Assembly: GCA_030710605.1 (NCBI GenBank)
Contig: CP092874.1
Coordinates: 39,442,164-39,506,163 of the forward strand
Direction: 5' to 3'
DNA from: Cordylochernes scorpioides
Taxonomy: Eukaryota > Arthropoda > Arachnida > Pseudoscorpiones > Chernetidae
Length of the DNA stretch: 64,000 bases
Part shown: positions 1 to 9,358 of the stretch, in pieces
Numbering within the stretch: position 1 is the first letter of the stretch
Layout: every line of letters begins with the position of its first letter
The notes under the pieces: generated by a model
Told to the model about the DNA's origin: nothing
Database searches by the model: none
Seen by the model: the letters and a program-made list of their open reading frames with translations, nothing else
Position numbers and translations under genes: made by a program

Positions 1-50
1 TCAAAAAATTAATTGGTTCCCTCGGTAATTGGAAGTTAAATGTATAGTAT
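1..50 (-). mobile_element. Helitron remnant, interrupted by LTR retrotransposon
   Basis: This short stretch matches the Helitron-internal sequence that resumes after the retrotransposon at 6078. An uninterrupted version of the joined site is seen at about 6660-6710. The retrotransposon therefore landed inside an older minus-strand Helitron. Confidence 0.75.
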
Positions 51-305
51 TGTTATGACTCTTCTCAGCCGTCGATGTTTGCGTGCAAGGTTTCTGAGAA
101 GACAATGTGGGTTCGTTTTGGATACAGCGTAGTACTATAGATTTATTACCACAACTTTAAAAGGGATATTAATAACTATATATGGGAGATAAACACTTGC
201 CTTCAAGGCCGTTCAAACTGTTTTCTTTTTTGTTTCTCGCGCGGGCGTGCCTTGCCTCTCAAGATATCAGAGACTTACAACGAGGAGAGAATTATCCATA
301 TTACA
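51..305 (-). repeat. 3' LTR of the gypsy element
   Basis: A 255-bp direct repeat of 5823-6077, beginning TGTTATGACT and ending TATTACA. It lies downstream of integrase on the coding (minus) strand, so it is the 3' LTR. Confidence 0.93.
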
Positions 306-323
306 CTGCCCCCCTTCCATTAA
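306..323 (-). other. Polypurine tract of the gypsy element
   Basis: On the minus strand the sequence directly before the 3' LTR reads GGAAGGGGGGCAG, a purine run in the place where plus-strand DNA synthesis is primed. Confidence 0.75.
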
Positions 324-718
324 TTCTTTTCGTCCCGAAAAGGACTGACTTCCCCAGCAGCGCTGATCATTGGCTCTTTGAACAAGGCTAGTCTGTTGAA
401 ATGAACAACCTTTGGTTTAGAGTGGGATGAGCGTTGTATCCTAAATACGACATCGTTTAACTTCTTCACAATTCGAAAGGGGCCTTCCCAAGATTTTTGT
501 AGCTTAGGCGAGAGACCTTTCTTCCTTTTCGGGTTGTACAACCAGACTAGTCCTCCCTCTTGATGGTCGTTCCCGCACGCGTGGGTGTCATACCTCACTT
601 TCATTGCTTCGCTTGCAATCTCTAATTTCTCTCTGGCCCATCGATGCACTTTTTCAAGTCGAATGGAGTCGGTCAACAAATTCATTCGAGCCTTCCCCAA
701 TACTATTGGGGCATCCAA
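320..718 (-). pseudogene. gypsy integrase C-terminal domain
   Basis: The open frame of 132 codons carries the chromatin/DNA-binding tail of a gypsy integrase. The GPY/F-type motif is visible (SWEGPFRIVKKLNDVVFRIQ), preceded by a charged stretch typical of the link to the catalytic core. It overlaps the upstream integrase frame (654-1442) in a different reading frame, so a frameshift separates the tail from the core in this copy. The frame ends close to the purine tract, where pol should end. Function is inferred from family knowledge. Confidence 0.8.
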
Positions 719-1442
719 AGATCAGATCACAGGGAAGCTTTAATTCCCTTCCAAAGAGCATCTTGGCCGGCGAGTAACCCGTGGTTTCATGGACTGAGGA
801 TCGGTAGGCCATCAGAAGAATAGGCAGTTGACTGTCCCAGTCTCTTTGGTTCTGGGCGACGAAGAGACTAAGTTGACTGGCTAAGGTTCTATTAAATCTT
901 TCGACCATGCCGTCGGACTGGGGGTGTAAGGGAGTAGTCCTTGTTTTATGGCTTCCGAGAAGTTTACACATTTGGGCAAAAAGTCTCGACTCGAAATTTC
1001 TCCCTTGGTCAGTGTGGTTCTGCATGGGGACACCGAACCTACTGAAGAACTGGCTGATTAAGGTTTCAGCAACTGTTTCAGCTTCTTGATCAGCAAGCGG
1101 AAAGGCATCAGGCCATTTGGTGAAATAATCCATTGCAACTAGGATATAGCGGTTCCCCTTGTCACTTCGCGGCAATGGTCCCATGATGTCGATAGCGATC
1201 CTCTCGACCGGGGCTCCCACGTTGTAAGTCTTAGGTCTGGCTCTCGATCTTGTCTTTGGTCCTTTTCTGGAAGCACATTCCGTACACTGTCGTACCCATT
1301 TTTCAACACTGGCACGGCATCCAGCCCAGTAAAAGCGTTCTTTCACTTTCCCCAATGTCTTTGCAATCCCAAAATGTCCTCCGCTGGGGCTATTGTGCAG
1401 CTCTTTGAGGACGGAAGGTACTCGTGATTGGGGAAGGATCAT
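654..1442 (-). pseudogene. gypsy integrase: zinc-binding and DDE catalytic core
   Basis: A 262-codon frame with the HHCC zinc domain (histidines in ELHNSPSGGHFG, cysteines in RQCTECAS) and the retroviral integrase core. The catalytic residues are visible: D in IAIDIMGP, D in HTDQGRNFES, and E in VERFNRTL. It continues through LLMAYRSSVHETTGYSP and LFGRELKLP, typical of Ty3/gypsy integrases. It would insert the element's cDNA into chromosomes. The start given is only the first ATG; in the intact polyprotein this would be continuous with RNase H, but a stop and a duplication lie upstream. The frame is lost near 718, before the C-terminal domain. Confidence 0.9.
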
Positions 1443-1565
1443 CTTCCATTCAATGTGTTGACCATCATCACTCTCCCATTTCCGGTAGAGAACACCACCT
1501 CGAAATTCCAGCGAGTCTCATAAGGACCAATAGCTCTTGGTGATTGGGCTGCAGGATGCAACATC

Positions 1566-1823
1566 TTACCATGCTGGCCTGTTGGTCCCGGCATTGAGCC
1601 AATTCATGATAGGCCGAAGATCAGCGTCTTCAAAATGAGATTTTCTCATTTCCTCGGGGCTCCATTCGTCTAACTTGAGTTCTTCCGCGAGGGAAAGCTG
1701 ACGAATGTTGAGCTCAGCTTGTGTCTCTGCCTTGGAACAATGCTTGCAGTTCACTGGGCATGGTCGCCTCGAGAGAGCATCTGCGTTCCCGTGAGATTTC
1801 CCTTTCCGGTGTTGAATCTCCAT
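1566..1823 (-). pseudogene. Duplicated RNase H tail of gypsy pol
   Basis: Second copy of the RNase H-integrase linker, including HRKGKSHGNADALSRRPCP and the cysteine-rich NCKHCS. It ends at a TAA directly after PAW. The same TAA occurs in the other copy (2362-2364), so it predates the duplication or was copied with it. Confidence 0.85.
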
Positions 1824-1824
1824 G

Positions 1825-2241
1825 TCATACTCTTGAAGTCTTGAAGAACTGGCTGATTAAGGTTTCAGCAACTGTTTCAGCTTCTTGATCAGCAAGCGGA
1901 AAGGCATCAGGCCATTTGGTGAAATAATCCATTGCAACTAGGATATAGCGGTTCCCCTTGTCACTTCGCGGCAATGGTCCCATGATATCGATAGCGATCC
2001 TCTCGACCGGGGCTCCCACGTTGTAAGTCTTAGGTCTGGCTCTCGATCTTGTCTTTGGTCCTTTTCTGGAAGCACATTCCGTACACTGTCGTACCCATTT
2101 TTCAACACTGGCACGGCATCCAGCCCAGTAAAAGCGTTCTTTCACTTTCCCCAATGTCTTTGCAATCCCAAAATGTCCTCCGCTGGGGCTATTGTGCAGC
2201 TCTTTGAGGACGGAAGGTACTCGTGATTGGGGAAGGATCAT
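1825..2241 (-). pseudogene. Truncated duplicate of gypsy integrase N-terminal half
   Basis: 138 codons with the same HHCC zinc domain and first catalytic D (IAIDIMGP) as the integrase at 654-1442. The frame stops after LISQFF because the duplication junction cuts it before the second catalytic D. Confidence 0.88.
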
Positions 2242-2364
2242 CTTCCATTCAATGTGTTGACCATCATCACTCTCCCATTTCCGGTAGAGAACACCACCTC
2301 GAAATTCCAGCGAGTCTCATAAGGACCAATAGCTCTTGGTGATTGGGCTGCAGGATGCAACATC

Positions 2365-3591
2365 TTACCATGCTGGCCTGTTGGTCCCGGCATAGAGCCA
2401 ATTCATGATAGGCCGAAGATCAGCGTCTTCAAAATGAGATTTTCTCATTTCCTCGGGGCTCCATTCGTCTAACTTGAGTTCTTCCGCGAGGGAAAGCTGA
2501 CGAATGTTGAGCTCAGCTTGTGTCTCTGCCTTGGAACAATGCTTGCAGTTCACTGGGCATGGTCGCCTCGAGAGAGCATCTGCGTTCCCGTGAGATTTCC
2601 CTTTCCGGTGTTGAATCTCCATGTCATACTCTTGAAGTCGCTGAATCCATCTAGCTAGCTGTCCCTCTGGGCTCTTGAAGTTCAACAGCCATCGTAGAGC
2701 TGCATGGTCTGTTCTAAGAAGAAACTTCTGCCCGTATAAATAATGGTGGAAATGCTCAATCGATTTGACGATTGCCAGCAACTCTCTGCGGGTTACACAG
2801 TAGTTTCTCTCAGGTTTGGACAGAGTCTTACTGAAGTAAGCGATGACACGTTCGACTCCATCTTGGGTTTGAGATAGAACGGCTCCAATCCCAGTGTTGC
2901 TGGCATCTGTGTCCAAAATAAATGGCTCGCCTGGATCAGGGTAGGCTAGCATCGGCGGAGAAGACAGGGCCTGCTTCAGTTTATCCATCGCCCTTTCGCA
3001 GTCAATAGTCCAACTGAAGGGGCGGCCAGACTCCGTTAGTCGGTGCAAAGGTCTCGCGATGTTTGAAAACCCCGGAACAAATCTTCTATAATAGCTGCAC
3101 AAGCCTAGAAAACTTCTCAATTGGTGTACATCCCTTGGTACAGGCCATTGCCGAACAGTCTCAGTTCGGTCTGGATCAGTCTGTATTCCTTGGCGCGAAA
3201 TCACATGGCCCAGGTATTGAACTTTCTCTTTGAAGGGTTTGCACTTTCTCGGATTCAACTTCAATCTTGCTCCTCGAATCTTTTGTAGGACTCTTTCAAG
3301 ATTAATTAGATGCTCTTCAAAACTCTTTCCCATCACAATAATGTCATCAAGATAGACGAGGCATGTCTCCAAAGGAATCCCTTGCAGCACCGTCTCCATC
3401 AGACGCTCGAAGGTGGCAGGGGCGTTGCCTAACCCAAATGGCATTACCTTGAACTGCCAAAGCCCGTTTCCTGTCGTGAAGGCTGTCTTTTCTCTGTCTT
3501 CTGGGTGAATGCTGACTTGCCAGTAGCCGCTTTTGAGATCCAAAGTGCTGAACCACTGCGATCCGGAAAGGGTGTCGAGCGTAAGCATCAA
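2365..3591 (-). pseudogene. gypsy reverse transcriptase (3' part) and RNase H
   Basis: A 408-codon frame with the RT palm and the RNase H domain. RT motifs include [12 protein letters not shown] (first catalytic D), [15 protein letters not shown], and YLDDIIV (the YxDD catalytic pair). RNase H motifs include ILDTDASNTGIGAVLS, RRELLAIVKSIEHF and RTDHAALRWLL. It ends at TAA after NRPAW; the neighbouring sequence suggests a sense codon became TAA here. It overlaps the upstream protease-RT frame in another phase near 3590, so a frameshift splits RT at its beginning. Role: copying genomic RNA into cDNA in virus-like particles. Confidence 0.92.
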
Positions 3592-4849
3592 TTCGGGGCA
3601 GAGGGTAGGAATCCTTTTTGGTCAGATCATTTAGACGTCGGTAATCCACACAGAATCGTGTGGAGCCATCCTTTTTCTTTACAAGCACAACGGGAGATGC
3701 CCAAGGACTAGATGAAGGCTCGATGACATCTTGTTCTGCCATTTCCTCAATCAGTTTGGCAACCTCGTCTCTCCTCGTCATGGGCAATCTTCTTGGGAGC
3801 TGCTTGACAGGAGTAGCTCCTCCTGTATCAATCCGATGCTGCGTCACATTCGTCCGCCCAACATCTTTGGGGCTGGTAGCGAATACGTCTTCATATTGGC
3901 AGAGTAGATGTTCAAGCTTCTTTTGTTGTATCCAGTTCAGCCCCTCTCGCGTTCCTTCTAATAGCTCCTGCAGATGGCCTGGAATCAAACTGGAACAAGG
4001 GCTTTTATCCAAGTTTTCGACAGTTGGGCAATGGGCCACATTTGTAACAGGCTCAGCTATAGCTATTTCAGTCCCTTTTCCGAGGGTTTTTGCAGAGTCG
4101 AGGAGATTGACCACTCTAATCAGGATGTTACTTTGATCAGATTTACACAGAGTCCGAGCTAACAATAGTCCTTTTTGACCAAACTCCTGGCCATTCTCTT
4201 CCACAATCAGCAGCTGGGGTACCCCGAGAGAAGCAGTCAGACGTCCTTCAAGAATGCATTCACTCCTCGGAGGAATTTTAACGTCAGATTTGAGTATTAC
4301 CTTCAGGACTTTATTGGTCGCCGAACTCCTTGAGCGCACTAAGGGAATCTCTTCTCCCGCAATCTTGAGTACATTCTCTTGGAAGTCAATGCTGAATCCA
4401 AATTTGCGAAGCACGTCCAAGCCGATGAGGCAGTCGTCTTTGATGTCAGCGAGGTACCCAAGGTGGCTGAACAAGTTGTTTCCGATCTGAAATTTCATCA
4501 CTACTTGACCATAGACTTTTGCTTGTTCTCCAGTGGCTGTTTGCAACACCAGCTCATTCGACACAGGAATCCTCCTTGATATTGACTCCATTCTCTGAGC
4601 TAAATCGACACGGAGCAAGGTGACGTTGGCGCCAGAATCAATCACCATTCGACAAGGCAACCTGTTGACAAGTCCTTCTGTGGCCAGCTCATTGGAGCCT
4701 CCCTGGAGACTCGAGACTCTGATAATTTTTCCTGAGGCATCGTCACATCGCATAGCCAGCCCAGGCCCCGTGAGGCTGGCTAATTTTAGTTTCCCGAATA
4801 TTTCGGAATGGTATTGCCCCTCTCCGAAGGTGCCTGCCATACTCTGCAA
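3347..4849 (-). pseudogene. gypsy protease and start of reverse transcriptase
   Basis: The frame starts after the zinc knuckle. The aspartic protease active site is seen in [15 protein letters not shown] (DSGA), with the later [11 protein letters not shown] motif. It continues to the RT N-terminus ([39 protein letters not shown]). After LPRIDA the frame leaves the RT phase, so roughly the last 80 codons are out of frame. The correct phase resumes in the 2365-3591 frame. The protease would cut Gag-Pol. Confidence 0.9.
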
Positions 4850-4968
4850 TTAGCCCTAATGTGTCCGGGTTTACCACAGTTCCAGCAGATAGTTTTGGCA
4901 TTGGGTCTGTAGGTGCGCTGGCGATAGGTCCCCGGGGCTGATTCTGAGAAAGACATACTTTTTTTCAT
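4786..4968 (-). pseudogene. gypsy nucleocapsid zinc knuckle
   Basis: A 60-codon frame carrying one CCHC knuckle, [16 protein letters not shown] (Cx2Cx4Hx4C), which binds RNA during packaging. It lies between gag and protease in a phase different from both, so gag, nucleocapsid and pol are disconnected in this copy. Confidence 0.88.
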
Positions 4969-5159
4969 TTCTTCTACTGTCCTCTGTAACTGAGAAATTG
5001 CTTCTTTAATGTCGCCGTCTTTTGAGATTCGTCGGTCTTCACGACGCGCACTACCTTCTGATAGCCTCTTGTCGCATCACGGGCTGCCTCGAATTTCAGT
5101 GCTTTTCATGTCTTGAATTTCATGTCTTGGCTTCAGACATTCGCACTGATTGTTGACAC

Positions 5160-5762
5160 TCAGGGTCCTCGATGGCATCCACGAAATTTTGATGTGCCAG
5201 CAGATCTTGAACATGGCGGGGGGCAATCAGGGAAGGCTAACCTCGCTAGCCTTTCGACATCTGCTGCCAACTCCTGCAGCGTCTCGTCGCGCTTCTGGCG
5301 GCGATTCTTTAATTTCACGACATGGTAGGGCTGCAAAATGTCATCTCCGAAGCGTAGAGTCAGGGCATGGATCAGGCGTTCATAGTCCAATGATTGTTCT
5401 AGTGGCAGGGATTGTAGAACCTCAGTGGCTGAACCTCGGAGCGATGCGGCCAGGTTTATTGCCTTCTCACTGGAGTTCCAGCGATTGCCCAAGGCCACCA
5501 CTTCGAACTGGGTCTGAAAGCACTTCCACAAAGTCTGTCCGTCGTAGGTAGGAGGCTTTATTTTTGAAAAGCATTCAGTAGTTTCTAACTGAGGAGAATT
5601 GTCCGCTATTCTAAAAGACAGGGGTGTGTCTACAGGGACATCAGCTACATTATTCTCGAGCCTTCTCAATCGGGAATCCATATCACTCTGTATAGAGCCT
5701 ATTTTCTTATTAATCTCTTCGAGTACTTTAATAAATTCTTCCATTTTCTTCCGGGTTAGCAT
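5160..5762 (-). pseudogene. gypsy Gag capsid region
   Basis: A 200-codon frame starting about 60 bp after the 5' LTR and primer site. It begins with a coiled-coil-like stretch (KVLEEINKKIGSIQSDMDSRLRRLENN). The Ty3/gypsy capsid signature follows: KPPTYDGQTLWKCFQTQF, then INLAASLRGSATEVLQSLP and LIHALTLRFGD. The last 25 codons or so look out of phase, and the frame ends before the zinc knuckle, so a frameshift truncates Gag. The role is assembly of virus-like particles. Confidence 0.88.
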
Positions 5763-5802
5763 AGGCCAATATTTTCAGAATTTGAAAAGATACTTAAGCT
5801 GC

Positions 5803-5820
5803 ATCCCACTTCTGACACCA
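5803..5820 (-). other. Primer binding site of the gypsy element
   Basis: On the minus strand, two bases after the 5' LTR, the sequence reads TGGTGTCAGAAGTGGGAT. It begins TGG, as expected for pairing with a tRNA CCA end. The rest resembles the 3' end of tRNA-Leu; the tRNA identity is from memory. Confidence 0.75.
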
Positions 5821-5822
5821 GT

Positions 5823-6077
5823 TGTTACGACTCTTCTCAGCCGTCGATGTTTGCGTGCAAGGTTTCTGAGAAGACAATGTGGGTTCGTTTTGGATACAGC
5901 GTAGTACTATAGATTTATTACCACAACTTTAAAAGGGATATTAATAACTATATATGGGAGATAAACACTTGCCTTCAAGGCCGTTCAAACTGTTTTCTTT
6001 TTTGTTTCTCGCGCGGGCGTGCCTTGCCTCTCAAGATATCAGAGACTTACAACGAGGAGAGAATTATCCATATTACA
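5823..6077 (-). repeat. 5' LTR of the gypsy element
   Basis: 255-bp partner of 51-305, beginning TGTTACGACT. It sits upstream of gag on the minus strand, so it would carry the promoter. Confidence 0.93.
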
Positions 6078-6393
6078 GTATCTTGCCTTGGAATTATATC
6101 ATTATTCTTGTCTTAAATAAATTGCCGTGTCATCCTGAATTTTGTCTTTCCTAATTTTCTACATTACAAAATCATCGTATTATCATGATAATATTTAGAG
6201 CAGATTGTTGAATTATAACAGATAAATTAGAATATTTATCTTGATTATTTTTAGTCGAAAAGTTATTTCAAAAATTTTATTTGCTAGAAACCTTCCCAGT
6301 ACTATACTAAATAACTTCCCAAAGTTTCATGGCGTTCCAATGAGTGGTTTGGTCAGGCATAAAGGACGCACACACACACACATACCTTCGTTT
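6078..6393 (-). mobile_element. Helitron 5' portion, reverse orientation
   Basis: Reverse complement of the family seen intact at 23934-24607: the same block with GGAACGCCATGAAACTTTGG and the GT-rich 5' run (here CACACACACA near 6367). It resumes the Helitron cut by the LTR element. Its 5' terminal TATATATA is missing. Confidence 0.8.
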
Positions 6394-7143
6394 TACCCGA
6401 GTAAAGGTTTCTCTAACGAACATTTGTTGAACCAATTCTCTATAAACTTATAAAAAAATAATAATAGATATATTTTGATAATTTGAAACTCGTAAATTTG
6501 AATCTCTCGATAAAGTGAACATTTTTTCCCGGTCCCTGTGTGCCGTGTCATCCTGAATTTTGTCTTTCCTAATTTTCTACATTACAAAATCATCGTTTTA
6601 TCTAGTGAACATTTTTCCCGGTCCCTTGAAAAATACTCGATAAGTTGAATAAAATCAATATTAATTGGTTCCCTCGGTAATTGGAAGTTAAATGAATAGT
6701 ATCTTGCCTTGGAAATGTATCATTTTATAGAAATAAATTGCCGTGTCATCCTTAATTTTGTCTTTCCTAATTTTCTACTTTACAAAATCATCATTTTATC
6801 TTTACTCCCAATAAATATGTTGTAGATAAACGATAAAACTAACTTTGACTCGTGCGTAATTAATAGGTAGAAAATCTTACTTTTGATAAATAATCTTTAA
6901 GATAATTAACTCACATAGATAAAAAAAAAACTTGTTATCATAATCGCAATGAGGGCGCTGCTTGCGAGTTAAATCTACAAATCTGCAAATAATTCTAAGG
7001 ATATCCAAGATATTCAAGATATTATTTTTTAAAACCCTTCCCGGGGATATACCTAATAATATCCCAAAATTTCACGGCGATTGGATGTATGGTTTTTGAA
7101 TCTATTGAGTACAGACAGACAGACAATCAATTTTATATATATA
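6394..7143 (-). mobile_element. Helitron lacking its 3' terminal hairpin
   Basis: Reverse complement of the family starting TATATATAAAATTG(A)ATGTC, as at 33532. The right end (7080-7143) holds the conserved 5' block. At the left it stops at the sequence leading into the GC-rich 3' hairpin (TTTACCCGAGTAAAGG), so the hairpin and CTAG are absent. Confidence 0.75.
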
Positions 7144-7659
7144 CTAGCCGAATGACCCGGTCAACGCCCGGGTTTTACCCTATTAAATGTACCCTATTCA
7201 AATACTATTCGTTACAATTATAAATTGGCGCCGTGGATGTCACTCTTGTGAAACGTCCCGCTCCAAACTTTGTGTCTGAGAAGCGATATTTTTATAGAAA
7301 GATGATCTGGCTTTTGTTTTCTGCTCGAATGAATGTTTTTCTGTTAGAATTTTGTTCCTGCATACAAAATAATGAACTGGTTTCACCCGTGGTCTCTGCT
7401 TTTTGGAATTTTTCCCGATATAATTTTGTATCTGATAATCAAACATGATACAGCAATATCGTCATCATCATTTTCTGACTAAAAATATATAGTTTTAATA
7501 ATTGATTTATATATTTTTTAAAATAGCCTATCGTCTTCCCCGTATTCTTTTACCTATGTATGGAAATTTTGGTTTGAATTAGTGAACTACTGCGAATTTG
7601 TATACCGGACATACAGACAAACAGACAAACATACAAACATTCATTTATATATATATAGA
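7144..7659 (-). mobile_element. Non-autonomous Helitron
   Basis: On the minus strand it begins TCTATATATATATAAATG at 7659 and ends at 7144 in CTAG, preceded by a GC-rich inverted repeat (GGGCGTTGACCGGGTCATTCGG). TC start, 3' hairpin and CTAG end between A and T are Helitron hallmarks. There is no coding capacity. Confidence 0.8.
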
Positions 7660-7714
7660 TATAGATAGATTTGAACCTGATGATAATTCAGGATGACCTA
7701 ATTTCATATATATA

Positions 7715-9085
7715 CTGTATAACAAAAAAATCGACGCATCAAGAAGCAGTTGTCCGATTTATATGAAATTACGTATACAAAGAGGTTTCGACCAAACATG
7801 CAAATGATTGAAATTTGGTGGCCGATTTATGTAAAGCAAGAGCTCTAGCGCTTCTGAACTGCGCATCCAGCACGAGCATTTTAGACTCAATATTCGGCGC
7901 GGCAAGAGCCGATTTTCAGAATTTCCATTTAATAATTTAGCAGTTCGCCTATTTCTACTGTATCATTGCCTCGCCGAAAGATTTGTGCTCATTACGAACA
8001 TATGTCAGAGTTTGAAAGTTGAGGTTAGGCAGAGTTGAAGTGATGCGGCTATTAGGCGATATTGGCAAAAGTGGGTCAACAACGGAAGTATGCAACGTCA
8101 GGACGGCAGCGTCGACCAAGGGCAACAACAAAACGGGAGGACAGATAAATTGTCAGAATGGCTGTCGCAGCACCGGAATCCACGTTATCTACCATCCAAC
8201 GTGTGACCGGCACACAAGTGTCCAAAATGACCATCAACAGGCGACTGAGAGAGCGGAATCTAAGAGCTCGCCGACCGTTACGATGCCTACCCCTCACACC
8301 CGTGCACCGACTAGTCCGACTACAGTGGTGTCGGGAGCGATCAACTTGGTAGGCGCTGACTGGGAACATATAGTCTTTAGCGACGAGTCCAATTTCTTAC
8401 TGTGTCCTGACGACCGTCGCAAACGTGTTTGGAGACGTCCTGGGCAGTGTGTGGATCCTGGCCTTACTGTCGAACACCACACAGGTCCACAACAGGGCGT
8501 TATAGTCTGGGGCGCCATTTCATTTGATAGCAGGACCCCATTGGTAGTCATTTCTGGCACCCTGATAGCACAACGGTACGTAGATGACATTCTACGGCCT
8601 GTTTTGTTGCCGTTCCTCTCACATCACCCGGGCTTACTTTTCAACAAGATAATGCCCGGCCACACAAGGCACGTGTTACTATGGATTGTCTTCAATCTTG
8701 CCGAACTCTTCCGTGGCCAGCAAGGTCGCCTGATCTCTCGCCCATAGAGCACATCTGGGACGTGATGGGAAGGCGAATGCAACCATCTCGGAATGTTGAC
8801 TATTTAGCCCGACAGTTGGAGACAATTTGGCAAGAAATCCCGCAGCACACCATCCGGAATCTTTATCAGTCCATGACACGCCGGGTGGCAGCCTGCATAC
8901 AGGCCAGTTGGGGTCCAACGACATATTGACATTCTCAATTTGTGACGATCAAACTCTGAAATAAAACAATTAATTGTTCTGAAATTTTAATCGTTTTCTC
9001 CCTATACATGCTCTTTACATACACCAATTTTTGTCCTAATCTGACAACTCCTTCTTGGTGCATCGATTTTTTTTGTTATACAGTG
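7715..9085 (+). mobile_element. Tc1/mariner-type transposon with terminal inverted repeats
   Basis: About 1.37 kb. The left end (CTGTATAACAAAAAAATCGA) matches the inverted right end near 9085, with about 40 bp of good similarity and TA at both borders. It holds a broken DD34E transposase gene. Length and TA target fit Tc1. Confidence 0.9.
8002..8929 (+). pseudogene. Tc1-like transposase, decayed
   Basis: The transposase is spread over three reading frames. Near the start lies MSEFE and a WVNNGSMQRQDGS-like DNA-binding region. The 8158-8352 frame shows the second helix-turn-helix (STLSTIQRVTGTQVSKMTINRRL). The 8019-8747 frame shows the first catalytic D (HIVFSDESNF) and GVIVWGAISF. The second D lies near 8647 in a third frame (QQDNARPH), and the E is in SPDLSPIEHIWDVMG (8681-8929 frame), the DD34E spacing of Tc1. 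At least three frameshifts make it non-functional. Confidence 0.9.
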
Positions 9086-9136
9086 TATATTCATTGTCAA
9101 ATATGAATTACATAGGTATAAAAAAAAAAAAAAACT

Positions 9137-9236
9137 TTTTTTTTTATGCCGGAGAAAACCTGATGTTGATTCTAATGTAACTTTTCATGCTGAATTCAAA
9201 AATGAAATCAGAAGTTTTCCATCACCCATAGTTCTT
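9137..9236 (+). repeat. Left terminal inverted repeat
   Basis: Pairs with 17466-17563 in inverted orientation over about 85-100 bp at an estimated 80-85% identity by eye. Confidence 0.78.
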
Positions 9237-9358
9237 GCAGAATAACCATTTTTCTATAAATTGGTATATACAGTAATAATGCAGAAAATGTTATGTAAGC
9301 ATTTTTTAAGTAAACATCATTACATTAGCTAGTGTTTTATTTTTGACAAGAAGAGAGA

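Larger units (their letters stand above)
1041..2638 (-). repeat. 799-bp tandem duplication inside pol
   Basis: 1041-1839 and 1840-2638 are nearly identical (I see only a few differences, such as GATGTCG/GATATCG near 1186 and 1985 and CATTGAG/CATAGAG near 1593 and 2392). The unit covers the end of RNase H, the RNase H-integrase linker and the first half of integrase. The junction near 1840 joins CTTGAAGTC to TTGAAGAAC, a short shared TGAAG. Reading on the minus strand, RNase H is therefore followed by half an integrase, then a second RNase H tail and the complete core. Confidence 0.93.
51..6077 (-). mobile_element. Ty3/gypsy LTR retrotransposon, non-autonomous (broken pol)
   Basis: This is a complete element in outline, coded on the minus strand: 255-bp LTRs at both ends (TG...CA), a 4-bp target duplication GTAT (47-50 and 6078-6081), a primer binding site beside the right LTR and a purine tract beside the left LTR. 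The order on the minus strand is gag, CCHC zinc knuckle, aspartic protease, RT, RNase H, integrase, which is the Ty3/gypsy order. The LTRs differ at one base that I can see (T/C at the fifth position), so insertion is recent. Nevertheless pol is broken by frameshifts, a stop codon and a 799-bp internal duplication, so this copy cannot make a full polyprotein and would need help in trans. Confidence 0.95.

Noticed and set aside
3505-4853. Plus-strand open frames across the gypsy pol region
   Set aside because: They are antisense shadows of protease and RT codons.
7240-7448. Open frames of 68-71 codons on both strands
   Set aside because: They lie inside the non-autonomous Helitron 7144-7659 and have no recognisable motif.
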